From the NCBI RefSeq assembly GCF_040712315.1, contig NC_134015.1:16617614-16681613 (forward strand): DNA of 64,000 nucleotides, in the 5' to 3' direction. Of the stretch, positions 44,450 to 54,404 are shown piece after piece. The notes beneath the pieces are model-generated. The model made no database searches. It had not been told where the DNA came from and worked only from the letters and a program-made list of their open reading frames with translations. The stretch is from Castanea sativa (Eukaryota > Streptophyta > Magnoliopsida > Fagales > Fagaceae). How positions within the stretch are numbered: position 1 is the stretch's first letter; each line of letters starts with the position of its first letter. The position numbers were made by a program, and so were the translations under genes.

Positions 44450-47137
44450 TCAAATGCCTATCTCTTGCTTCTTACCCAATTCATTTAAGAAGCCATGTAG
44501 CCAAATCATCTCATTTCTAACTTCAGTTGCTGCAACATACTCAGCTTCTGTAGTAGACAGAGTAACAATCTTTTGTAAATTTGAAGTCCAAGATATAGCT
44601 GTACCACCTAGAGTAAATACAAACCAAGTAGTACTCTTTTTACTATCAATATCACCACCAAAATCAACATCTACATAACCCTGCAATTTCAAACTTGCAC
44701 CTATGAAGCAAAGACATGTATCTGATGAACCCCTCAGATATCTCAAAATCCATTTGACTGCTTCCCAATGCTGCTTTCCTGGCCTACTCATGAATCTGCT
44801 CACAACTCCCACTGCATGTGCAATGTCTGGCCTTGTACACACCATAACATACATCAAGCTGCCAATAGTTGAGGCATATGGCACCTTTCTCATATAGTCC
44901 ATTTCTTCTTCTGTCTTCGATGACTATTCTTCGCTTAGTTTGAAATGACTACCCAAGGGTGTGCTCACTGGTTTAGCTTCGTTCATGTTGAATCTGCTGA
45001 GAACTTTCTTCACATACTCTAACTGTGAAAGCTTCAACGTACCATTAGTCTTATCTCTAATGATTCTCATACCAAGGATTTGCTTTGCAACTCCCAAATC
45101 CTTCATTGCAAACTATTTTGACAATTGCTTCTTCAGATTATTAATCTCCTTAATGCTAGACCCTGCAATGAGCATATCATCCACATATAACAGTAAAATG
45201 ATGTAAGAATTGTCAAAAAACTTAACATAGCAACAATGATCAGCTTCACATCTCTTGAACCCAAATTCTATGCATAAAACTGTCAAATTTCTTGTATTAC
45301 TATCTAGGAGCTTGTTTTAGGCCATACAAACTCTTTTTCAATTTGCAGACTAGATTCTCTTGTCCCTGAACAATAAACCCTTCTGGCTGAATCATGTAAA
45401 TGTCTTCCTCCAAGTCACCATGAAGGAATGTCGTCTTCACATCTAACTGCTCAAGATGTAAGTTTTCTGCAGCCACTATTCCCAATACCAGTCTAATTAT
45501 TGACATCTTCACAACTGGTGAAAATATCTTTGAGTAGTCAACGCCCTTCTTCTGTTGGAACCCTTTAACAATTAATCTGGCCTTGTAACGTTTGCTACCA
45601 TCATGCTTATTCTTTATTCAGTATACCCACTTGTTGTGCAAAGCCTTCTTTCCAACTGGCAATTCAGTCAATTCCCATGTTTGATTCCCCAATAAGGAAT
45701 CCATCTCATCATTCATGGCTAACTCCCACTTGCTTGAATTCTCATCTTGCAAGGCTTCATCATAACACTCTGGCTCACCACCATCAGTCAACAGGAGATA
45801 ATTTAGAGCTAATGAATAAAGCTGTGGAGGTCTAATGATCCTGGAAGATCTGCGGACTTCAGCTACAGGTGTACTCTGATCTACCTGTAAATCTACATTC
45901 TCCTTATTTTCTTCACCCATTTTCTAGACAGTACTTTCAATCAATTCATCTAAGTTGACAAACTCAATTTTATTTTGATCTATCTCTGTAACTTCTGAAA
46001 CTACAGTTGACATGTCCTTATACATAACCAGTTCATTAAATATCACATTTCTGCTTCTAATGATTTTCCTGTTTTGTTTGTCCCAAAAACCTATAGCCAA
46101 ATTTCTCATCATCATAGCCAATGAAAAAACATATTTTAAACTTTGCATCAAGTTTACTACAAGTATCAGAATTAATATGAACATAAGAAACACAACCAAA
46201 AGCTTTTAAATGGGAAAATTTTACCTCTTTACCGCTCTAAACCTCCTCAGGAAGTCTAAACTCCATAAGAACTGATGGCCCTCAGTTTATCAGGTAAGTT
46301 GCAGTGCTAACAGCATCAGCCCAGAAAGTTTTTGGTAGTCCAGCATGCAACCTCATACTCCTAGCACACTCATTGAGAGTTCTGTTCATGCACTTAGCCA
46401 CACCATTCTGCTGTGGTGTCCCAAGAATGGTCTTCTCCATCCTAATTCCTTGTGCAGCACAATATTCACTGAACCTTCCATCTATGCACTCTCCTCCATT
46501 ATCTAGCCTTAAACATTTTTCTTTCAAATCTGTTTATATCCCAACCATGGCCTTCCACTTCTTAAAAGTTTCAAATATATCAGATTTATTTTTCAGAAAA
46601 TAAACCCATACCTTTCTGCATGAGTCATCAATGAAAGCGATGTAGTACCTTGAACCTCCAAGGGATGTAACTGGATAAGGGCCCTACAAATCAGTGTGTA
46701 CTAACTCCAATTTCTTAGCCTTGGGTGTCCTGCCAGTTTTCAAGAAGCTCACCTTTTTCTACTTTCCTAAGATACAATTTTTACACATGTCAAAATCAAT
46801 GGACTTCAATTCTGGTAGTTTTCCCAGTCTCACCAACAAATAGTTTTGCATGTCCTTAATCATCAAGTTGTCCAACAGAAATCAAATTCCTCCTCAAGTC
46901 AGGAATATGTCGAACCTTCTCTAGTAACCAAACAGACCCATTGGGCAACAATTTCTGAACTTCTCCCATACCCACAACATCCAAGGCTATACCATCAGCC
47001 AAATACATCTTACCAAAATCACCTGCAACATAATTTTGTATGATTTCTCAATGTGGAGTGGTATGAAATGAAGCTCTTGAGTCCAAAATCCAATCATCAA
47101 GTGGACCATCTACTGCAAGAAGTAATGCATCATGTAC
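44450..47137 (-). pseudogene. Copia pol: protease, integrase, reverse transcriptase, RNase H
   Basis: The protease site at 47072-47083 reads DSRA where copia elements have DSGA. Integrase is seen at 46527-46282 (CLRLDNGGECIDGRFSEYCA, then QQNGVAKCMNRTLNECARSM); the catalytic Glu of the DDE triad is Lys (46393-46395). The reverse transcriptase box YVDDM is intact at 45173-45187. RT start is at 45920-45300 ([40 protein letters not shown]) and RNase H at 44902-44450 (SLMYVMVCTRPDIAHAVGVV; LSTTEAEYVAATEVRNEMIW). Many stops and a frameshift separate the parts. Confidence 0.85.
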
Positions 47138-47947
47138 CTATTCTGTTACAACATTAGCAGAATCATCTTCATTCTTCTTCTTAGGACTTTTGCATTGCCC
47201 ACTAAAGTGACCTGTTTTCCCACAGTTCCAGCATTGTAGTTGTTGGCTTGATCTAGATTTACTTATGTTTTGATTAGAATTTCTAGATTTTGATCTTTCT
47301 CGATTTGAATTTCTATCATTACCTCTGCCTCTTGACTTAACGCTTAGAGCAGAACCAGATCTTGAGGTTTCACCTGCATCTCTTCTGCAAATCTCCTCAA
47401 CTAGAATTAAATCTCGTATGTCATTGTACTTCAACTTTTCTTTTCCTGTGGAATAACTTACTGCCATCCTCATTGCCTCCCAACTGTTTAGCAAAGAAGC
47501 CAAAACAATCAATGCACGGATCTCATCATCAAAATCAATTTCTATATACGAAAAATGATTTGTGATAGTGTTGAATTTATTCAAATGTTGTGCTACTGAT
47601 GCGTTTTCTGCCATCTTCAGATTGAACAGTTTCTTCATCAGATGCACCTTGTTGTTTGCTGATGGCTTTCCATACATACCAGACAAAGCCTTCATCAGAT
47701 CTACTGTGGTCTTCTCCTTTACAACATTGTGTGCAACAGACCTAGATAGCGTTAACCTGATAACTCCCTGTACTTGTCTGTCAAGAAGAGCCCATTCCTC
47801 ATCCTTCATAGTTACAGGTTTTGTCCCTAAAAGAGGCAGATGCAATTTCTACCCATAAAGATCATCTTCAATCTGCATCCTCCAATACGTGAAGTCTGTG
47901 CCATCGAACTTTTCTATTCCAAACTCCTTTCCTGCTTCCTCTGCCAT
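47138..47947 (-). pseudogene. Copia gag
   Basis: Translation from ATG at 47947 gives a UBN2-type gag. There is a TAG about 33 codons in, then an open frame from 47845 to 47138. Landmarks are TYWRMQIEDDLYG at the start, VHLMKKLFNLKMAENASVAQ and LNKFNTITNHFSYIEIDFDD in the core, a basic linker (RGRGNDRNSNRERSKSRNSN), and an intact CCHC zinc knuckle (CWNCGKTGHFSGQC). One stop in about 270 codons makes this the best preserved part. Confidence 0.85.
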
Positions 47948-47971
47948 TTCTCCCACTCAAACCTAACCCTA

Positions 47972-47984
47972 GGCTCTGATACTA
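47972..47984 (-). promoter_or_regulatory. Primer-binding site for initiator tRNA-Met (copia element)
   Basis: The minus strand reads TAGTATCAGAGCC, one change from TGGTATCAGAGCC, two bases inside the 5' LTR end. Confidence 0.75.
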
Positions 47985-47986
47985 GT

Positions 47987-48139
47987 TGTAGGGAAATTAC
48001 CACGAAATTCCCAATCTATGAGAAACAGAAAATAGAGGAAACACACCAAAAAAAAAAAATCACATGCAACAAAATTCGGCTCGGCTCGGCTCGGGTCGTC
48101 AACCAGATCAAACATAACTAGGCTCCACAAAGCCCAACA
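47987..48139 (-). repeat. 5' LTR of the copia element, internally deleted to 153 bp
   Basis: It runs from TGTAGGGAAATTACC to AAAGCCCAACA, like the partner LTR, but lacks about 265 bp between the AATCACA... part and the GGTCGTCAACCAGATCAAAC part. The deleted part would hold much of U3/R, so the promoter is probably gone. Confidence 0.8.
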
Positions 48140-49203
48140 ATTGGGGCAAGGAGATGGGCTGACTTTTGGGAGTAGTTGTGGGCTAATTTTGAGGATTTTG
48201 GAGATGGATTTAAGAATTCTAAAGGCCAGCCAGCCTTGAGTGGGGATATGTGTTGTTTCTTTTTTTTGATAATTACAATGAATGGGAGAAGATTTGAACA
48301 CTAGATGTCTCTGTTGGAAATAGTAAGAGGCGTTAGCCAGTTAAGTTACAAGACTCTTAGTACTTTGAGAAGAGACATGTTGTTCTTGGCTTAACATTAT
48401 CAAATTTTGGTTTAGAATGCTTGATGTTGAGTAAATTAGAGAGGGAAGTGTGAACTAAAAGCTTAGTGGTGAATCTTGTAGCTTAATAAATTGATGTTTT
48501 TGGATTGCCAAAGGCTTAATTTGGCAACAAATTAAGTAGGTTAGTAGGAACCAGCTTACTATTGTACCTAAACCCATGACAAATAGGGTGTAATCCTGGT
48601 CACGACCTTTAACAGAAAATTTATCACTAAGGGTTTTTTTTTTGGTTATTGTTATAGTATCCTGAGATAGTGTCTAACATTGTGATGTGTTGTGTTTATT
48701 GAGGTGTCATTGAACTAATCCTTATAGGTTCTAAGTAGTGGTTTCTAGAGCGCACAGTTGTTGGCTACCAAGTGAGAAACAAGGTAAGAAGTATTTGTAA
48801 TTTTGGGATTTTTTTCCCAAAATGGTTTTGGCTATCAAACTTTTGTGTTCATAATGGGAGAATCATTTATGCATACATATACATGTTTCTCCTCTACTCC
48901 TTAAATACTTGCTCAGGATTCAATAAGAAGATGTTGGATACTTGTTTTATTTGAAAATTTTGTGGGATGAAGTAGATACCTTAAGTATGTAGTGATATTT
49001 TATGGTGTTTTCAAAGTTATATGTGTTTCTCTAGATAATGTGACTCAAGTTCCCCATCATGCTTGAGAAAAAGTTTGACCGTTGGTGAATGTGGATAATT
49101 TATGAAAATCTTCATGTTCAAATGTTTTCATCTTGAGAGTTTACATGCAGTACAATTACTTATATGATTTTTATAAGAAATTTGGTATTATTCATAAAAA
49201 TAA
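48140..49203. other. Intergenic DNA
   Basis: GT-rich patches near 48145-48200 and 48660-48780; no protein-like frame longer than about 60 codons and no recognised motif. Confidence 0.4.
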
Positions 49204-49790
49204 TCAATATATATCATATACTATATACTAAAAGTTGAGCTTAAAAGCCATGATTGCGCCAAGTAGTTTTATCAAATTGTAAAAAAAAATTTAGATTTTA
49301 AAAAATATATATAATTTTTTTTCTTATCTTTTTCTCCTATAATTTTTTAAGTTGATAAAATCTTAATTTGATTAAAATAAAAATTAAAAAAAAAAATGCA
49401 ACGTGAAAAACAACAACATGGTATATGATTTTGTTCTAAAGATCTATTTTAAAATTCTATTCAACTACTTTTAGCGTTTTAATAAAACAATAAATTCCCT
49501 TCACTTTTTTTTTTTTTTTTGGATAAACACAAAAGCTTAGTTAATATCAATTTTTTCTTCTACACGATTTTACTTTTACTTTTTAATATTTTGTGATATC
49601 AATTTTTTTTTATTCTAACGTATTACACGATTTCTTCTTTTTTTTGTCATCTTTTTTATAGGTTAAGTTTCACAATTAAAAGAGAAAAAAAAAATCATTA
49701 TATAATTGGAGCTATCTTCTTGAACTCACTTAATGACAATTTATATAAACTACCCGTGTGTATTATTTTTTTTATAATAATTTAATAGTT
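49204..49790 (+). mobile_element. Possible truncated Helitron (5' end only)
   Basis: TCAATATATATCATATACTA followed by TATACTAAAAGTTGAGC at 49204, after an A, resembles a Helitron 5' end. I find no CTRR end with a hairpin; CTACCCGTGTGTATT near 49750 is a weak candidate for a 3' subterminal part. Confidence 0.3.
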
Positions 49791-50296
49791 ATAACCGGGA
49801 ATGAGGGATTTTTTTTTTTTTTGATACTAGATAGAATTTCTCCTCTAACCTAATCTAAGCGAATATGTGTGTGAAGCTCCTTCTTAAAGATTTGAACTCC
49901 GACCCTTGCCCCCCACACCTCACAAGTATTTATACTTGTGGAGTGACCACCGCACCAAGGGAATGAGGGATTTGAACTCTGAATGTGTTGAAAACACCAT
50001 GAAGAGCAAACCAATTGAGATATAAGGCTCTTAGCTTCATATGTATTACTTAAATAGGTCACACCACTCATTAAAAAAGCAATGTAACTAAAACTATATA
50101 TGAATAATTTCTTCAATCATCACATAGTGGTTTAAACGAAGACATTTTCAAGTTGGTTTGGACTTATAAACTTTTTTCCTAGAATTGTATCAAGTATTAG
50201 GTTAAAGCTTGGTTCCAAAAAAAATTGGAGCCTTGGGTTTCAACCACCAATAGGAAGAATTAAAAAATAAACAAAAACAAACAAACAAACAAACAC

Positions 50297-50334
<38 letters not shown>

Positions 50335-50402
50335 CATTTGTCCTTGTCATATTCAATGCACATGCCTCACTAACTTAACCAACAAAATAAATCATATACA
50401 CG
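49791..50402. repeat. Intergenic DNA with CAAA and GA microsatellites
   Basis: An AAACAAACAAAC run near 50272-50294 leads into a GA run at about 50299-50330. Otherwise no coding signal. Confidence 0.6.
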
Positions 50403-51248
50403 ATGAGATACATATATCGTCCAATTGGTGATAAGAGTCCAATACATATATCTATTGGTCATGCTCTCTTTTATTGTAGTGTTGTGAAGGGAATATGGAA
50501 CCAATGGAAGGAGTGTCCAACTGCCTTTGGAGCTGAAATGTTGGACTTCCCTGATATGGCTTTAAAGATGCTAAATGTTGGCACCCCTAGAGATATGGAG
50601 TTGTTGTGTGGGGTAGCTTGGGCTGTCTGGCATAATAGAAATCTGAGGGTGTTCGAATCAGTTAGTCAGGGGGCTGAGCAAGTCTGGAATCTTGCAGTTA
50701 GTATGCTTGAAAATTTTGAGGAAGCTACAAAGTTTAGGTGGCTGGGGTCTTCGTCATGTGAGATTAGTTGGAAAAAGCCTCCAGCTGGGATGTTCAAAAT
50801 CAATACTGATGGGGCCACTGCAGATGATGGGAGGCGGTCAAGTATAGGGGTGATTATAAGGGATTGTTGGGGAGTAACTGTTGCTGCACTATGCCGTGTT
50901 CTCCCAGGGAACTTTATTGTGGAAGAGACTGAAGCTCTAGCAATTGAGGCGGGGATTCTTCTTGCAAGGGAGCTGAACCTTCAACAGATTATTATTGAAT
51001 CAGATTCACTATCAGTGGTTAATAGCATTCGGTCCAAGGATTCCAGTGGGGGTTTCGGCCACATTGTCAATGGTATTTTGAGCTCTCTTGATGAGTTTTG
51101 CAGTTGGCAGATCCGGCACTTGAAAAGGGACTTCAACAAGGTTGTACATGAGCTGGCCAGATTTGCTAAAACTGATAATGTTAATCAAGTGTGGAGGGGT
51201 GTGTCTCCCCCTGTTGTGAGAAATCTGATACATTTAGACTGCTTGTAG
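50403..51248 (+). CDS. RNase H-domain ORF, 281 codons, from the 3' end of a LINE
   Basis: An open frame without any stop. It starts with unrelated residues, then LFYCSVVKGIWNQW (tail of a zf-RVT domain) and GVAWAVWHNRNLRVFESVSQ. An RVT_3-type RNase H follows from about residue 125: FKINTDGAT (first Asp), VEETEALAIEAGILLARELN (Glu), IIIESDSLSVVNSI (Asp), and RDFNKVVHELARFA (His region). The usual catalytic residues are present. Sequence after the stop ends in a short A-rich run (51309-51319), as at a LINE 3' end. It is most likely a 5'-truncated LINE; an intact frame of this length among decayed elements leaves recent insertion or use as a host gene open. Confidence 0.75.
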   Translation: MRYIYRPIGDKSPIHISIGHALFYCSVVKGIWNQWKECPTAFGAEMLDFPDMALKMLNVGTPRDMELLCGVAWAVWHNRNLRVFESVSQGAEQVWNLAVSMLENFEEATKFRWLGSSSCEISWKKPPAGMFKINTDGATADDGRRSSIGVIIRDCWGVTVAALCRVLPGNFIVEETEALAIEAGILLARELNLQQIIIESDSLSVVNSIRSKDSSGGFGHIVNGILSSLDEFCSWQIRHLKRDFNKVVHELARFAKTDNVNQVWRGVSPPVVRNLIHLDCL

Positions 51249-51379
51249 CTGGGCTGCTATCTGTGCATTATTATAGTACAGTTGCTGAGTGAAATGGAAT
51301 TTCTCTTTAAAAGAAAAAAACTCTAAAACAAGTTTACAAGTATCAAACCACCAGTGAGTGGTATGATGGTTTATTGGTT

Positions 51380-51388
51380 CAAACATTA
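51380..51388. repeat. 9-bp target-site duplication, left copy, of the Mutator-like element
   Basis: CAAACATTA here and at 52106-52114, identical, directly outside the inverted repeats. Confidence 0.8.
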
Positions 51389-52105
51389 GAATCAAGATCT
51401 TTTGTACTACCTTTTTTATTCCATTCCATGTACTATGAATTAGAATCTGTCATCTGTCAATTAATACCTAATTTTTTGCCTTTTATATTACTCGCCAAAA
51501 AAAAAAAAAAAAAAGAAACGCAAACAATCCCCAACACCACCAACCTCCGGCAACGCCACTAGCAAGAGACAATTACAACAACCATCACCCCCAGTCTTTA
51601 GTTCTCTATCCCAAGCAAGCCACACCGCCACAAGAAGTCTATTTGACATTCCTTAAGGTGGGCAACTTCCAGAAGTCAAGCGGCAACTTTGTGATTACGA
51701 TAAAGGTGGGCACATCAGAGCCCAAGTGAGATTGTGTCACCGTCGTCTCGATGCTTGGGAGGAAAGATGAGGAGCAAGGCAAAGATGGTGGTGGTAGTTA
51801 GAGAGGAAGCGGATTTGATAACAATGGTAATGGGACTGGCGTTTATGGCAAGAAAACAAGGAGGTGGAGGTGGTGGCTGTGGCAGGGCCAATCTAGTACT
51901 GGTAAGGATGGTGTTGCTTGTCTCTTGCTTGTGGTGTGCCAGAGGTTGGTGGTGGAGCCTAGAAGGGATGAAATTTTTTTTTTTTTTCCTTATTTTTGGC
52001 AAGTGAAATAAAAGGCAAAAAATTAGGTATTAATTGACAGATGGTAAATTCTAATCCGTGATACGTAGAGTGGAATAGAGAGAGTCGTACATAAGATCTT
52101 GGTTC
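51389..52105. mobile_element. Mutator-like element with about 125-bp terminal inverted repeats, 717 bp
   Basis: The left end GAATCAAGATCTTTTGTAC is matched in reverse by the right end (GAACCAAGATCTTATGTAC). The pairing continues inward through ATTAGAATCTGTCATCTGTC / ATTAGAATTTACCATCTGTC and the identical block CAATTAATACCTAATTTTTT to GCCTTTTAT. A 9-bp duplication flanks it, the Mutator hallmark. The interior (about 51515-51960) is richer in GC than the surroundings and unlike a transposase, so it may be captured host sequence (Pack-MULE). The right half of the interior reads Gly-rich in one frame, but the frame is short. Confidence 0.8.
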
Positions 52106-52114
52106 CAAACATTA
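52106..52114. repeat. 9-bp target-site duplication, right copy, of the Mutator-like element
   Basis: CAAACATTA, identical to 51380-51388. Confidence 0.8.
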
Positions 52115-52737
52115 GGTAATTGGTTCGATTATTTGGTTAATAATATTTTTATTATTATTATATAATAAAATATTACTATTATTAAAAATTTTATTTAGAT
52201 ATAGATTTTAATATTTTTTTAATTAAAAAAATGTCTACAAAGTCATTTGAATTGATATTTTGACTATTTATTTCAAATTTATGAGTAATAAATATGCATA
52301 CAGGTCTATTCTTCCTCACGTGGAAAGAGACTTTGTAAAAATTAGTGAGGCATCGTCCTTATAAACCCAGCTTGGCATGCTCACTTAAGTGACGTGAGAC
52401 TCAACTAAATTAGGCCTAACGCACCACAACTCAAATGAGAGCTTTCCTTAGCTTTTGATACCATTTGTCAGGATCCACACACAATCAGCACAATATTGTT
52501 TGCTAGTTGCTACTGAACAAAACTATGAAGGGTCCATGGAACTACCAAAACGGACAATATTGTGTCAATTGTGTGTGGGTTTGGGAAAAAAAATAACTAA
52601 AAATTTAAAAGCTTAACAGGTCAATAAAACTGAATGGTTCAATGTTTTTCTAAAATGACCGACATTTTTTTTTTGGTTGGGGAAATAACCACGCCGTAAT
52701 TGATTCTTCTCTGAGGGGGGAAACAAAATAACCACTC
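52115..52737. repeat. Intergenic DNA with a 26-bp inverted repeat (52474-52499 / 52554-52579)
   Basis: The arms TCCACACACAATCAGCACAA... and ...TTGTGTCAATTGTGTGTGGG pair over about 26 bp with three mismatches around a 54-base loop. The rest is AT-rich without coding signal. Confidence 0.6.
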
Positions 52738-53450
52738 GCATGACATTGTTTTGTGGGCGAAATTGGTCACATTATATGAATAGTAGTAAGGCCGTTGAGG
52801 AATTAAAGACATCCAAAGAATTGGTCTGGTTTCATCTCACTTATTAGCTATATATAATTTCTTCGAGTAAGCGGCTATTTGGATGTTAATGTAATAAGCG
52901 GTGCTCTGCAATGGCCTTCCAGTGAAGATGTTAGTACACTTCTTTATTTTTTGTTTGAATGAAGATGTTAGTACACTTAATAAGATTAAAGTATGTAATT
53001 CCCATCAAAATGGTGCAGTGCTTGGTTAAATTTAGTTAATTAAGATTCCCTTTTGGATACCTATAGGCTATAAGAACACCACAATTTTCGAAATTGTTAA
53101 AATGATTTTAGAAACCCAAAGCTTGAAAGAATATATGCATGGTTTATCTGCCAATTGTATATGTAGTTTTGCTTGCGATTTGCCTTAAGCTCCCACGTTG
53201 CAAGTGCAGGATGGAAGAGAGAGACAAAAGGAGATACAAATATGAAGCACTGAGCAGCAAATGAGATATACTTACCTGGACGGGGTCAATGGGTGATCAA
53301 GAAGGCCCATGGCTTAAGTTGGTAACCTCCATTGCACTTTTAGCGTAAGGTCTCCCCAAGCGTGAGAGCCTACGTCATTATTTGTTGCCGTAGGGGCCTG
53401 CGTTCGCGCGGCCCTTGCCTAGTTCCACTTGAAATATTTTCGTTGTGCTT
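52738..53450. repeat. U1-bearing host segment, copy B, uninterrupted
   Basis: It aligns with copy A pieces at 38795-38996, 40036-40190 and 41930-42240 in order. Because it lacks the LTR and hAT element, it shows roughly the pre-insertion state. It has its own small internal repeat, GAAGATGTTAGTACAC at 52925 and 52963. Confidence 0.75.
53268..53421 (+). ncRNA. U1: U1 snRNA, copy B, probable pseudogene
   Basis: The 5' end ATACTTACCTGGACGGGG and most of the body match U1 (CAATGGGTGATCAAGAAGG, GACCTCC-equivalent, AAGGTCTCCCCAAGCG, TCATTATTTGTTGCC, GGGGCCTGCGTTCGCGCGGC). About 10 nt are missing after CCATTGCACTT, in a stem-loop, giving about 154 nt. The upstream element is degraded (GCTCCCACGTTG), no good TATA box remains (AAATATGAAG), and the 3' box reads ACTTGAA and not AGTTGAA. 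The terminal hairpin is better preserved than in copy A. Confidence 0.85.
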
Positions 53451-54404
53451 CTCTAGGAGCCCAATGTCTTTTACGGCCCAAAAGGACTGGAGTGTTGTGA
53501 ATCTTATTTGTCTATTTTTATGTAGTTTTGTTGTCCCAAAAATAAATGTTGAATAAATTAACATTAGGGATTAGGGGCACAAATCCAAAATTTACAATTT
53601 TAGATGAAAAAGAAAAAAAAAATCCAAAGTACTGCTTTTATTAATGTTCCATTTGATTTGATATAAAATGTTTTACATAAAATATTTCCGATGTTTGTTT
53701 CATTGTAAAATTTGGTCACTTGAAAATATTTTCCATTGATCGACATCTTTTATAAATTGTTATAAATTTTATTAAAATATTTTACAGACAAAATTTAGCT
53801 ACAAAATTGGGACAATGTTACAACCTTACTGAACAAAATAAATATTATTACATATTTTAAAAATCTAACCGTTAAATTTCATGTTCTTTATGCTCTTAAT
53901 ATACACGTCAAATTTTGTGTCAATTGGAAATTATTTACCTTATATTTTATGCACAATTTTAAATTACAAAAACTTGCAATTTAAACAATTTATTGAGGAC
54001 ATAGTTATTGATCTTTAATTTTCTAGAAATTTTGCAAGTATGGAGGATATAAGAAGAAGATGTAATCCAATGGAAGATTTGTCAAAATTCACCTTCAATA
54101 AAAATATATTATATAAGATTGTAGCCTTAGGCTACAACCAATTTTGTTGCTAAACTTTGTCCATATTTTACAAACATAGTAGCTTTTCATCTACCTTTGG
54201 CATTGACGATTTTGGTGGTAAAGCCACCAATTTTTGTGGTTTAAGTTTAAATTTTTTTACATATTACACCAAAAACCTGAAAATATTTTACATTTGAAAA
54301 TTTGCTATAGTGAAATAAGAGCGAAAATATTACATCCTCAAAACTTTTGTCAAGATGACTTTTTTGTAGAAAAGCTAGTCTTTATGGTGTTTACCAAGAC
54401 TAAA
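53451..54404. other. Intergenic DNA
   Basis: AT-rich. No coding signal and no recognised repeat end. Confidence 0.4.

Larger units (their letters stand above)
43716..48139 (-). mobile_element. Ty1/copia LTR retrotransposon, complete but inactive, 4.4 kb
   Basis: The order on the minus strand is 5' LTR (48139-47987), primer site, gag, protease, integrase, reverse transcriptase, RNase H, polypurine tract, 3' LTR (44134-43716). Integrase before reverse transcriptase defines copia. RNase H sequence and gag resemble the Tnt1/Tork group by eye. Flanks ATTGA (43711-43715) and ATTGG (48140-48144) look like a 5-bp target duplication with one change. In-frame stops are scattered throughout. Confidence 0.9.

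Noticed and set aside
51734..52006. Gly-rich open stretches on both strands inside the Mutator-like element
   Set aside because: Both are short, overlap each other in opposite directions and run into the terminal inverted repeat. I keep them only as possible captured sequence, not as genes.
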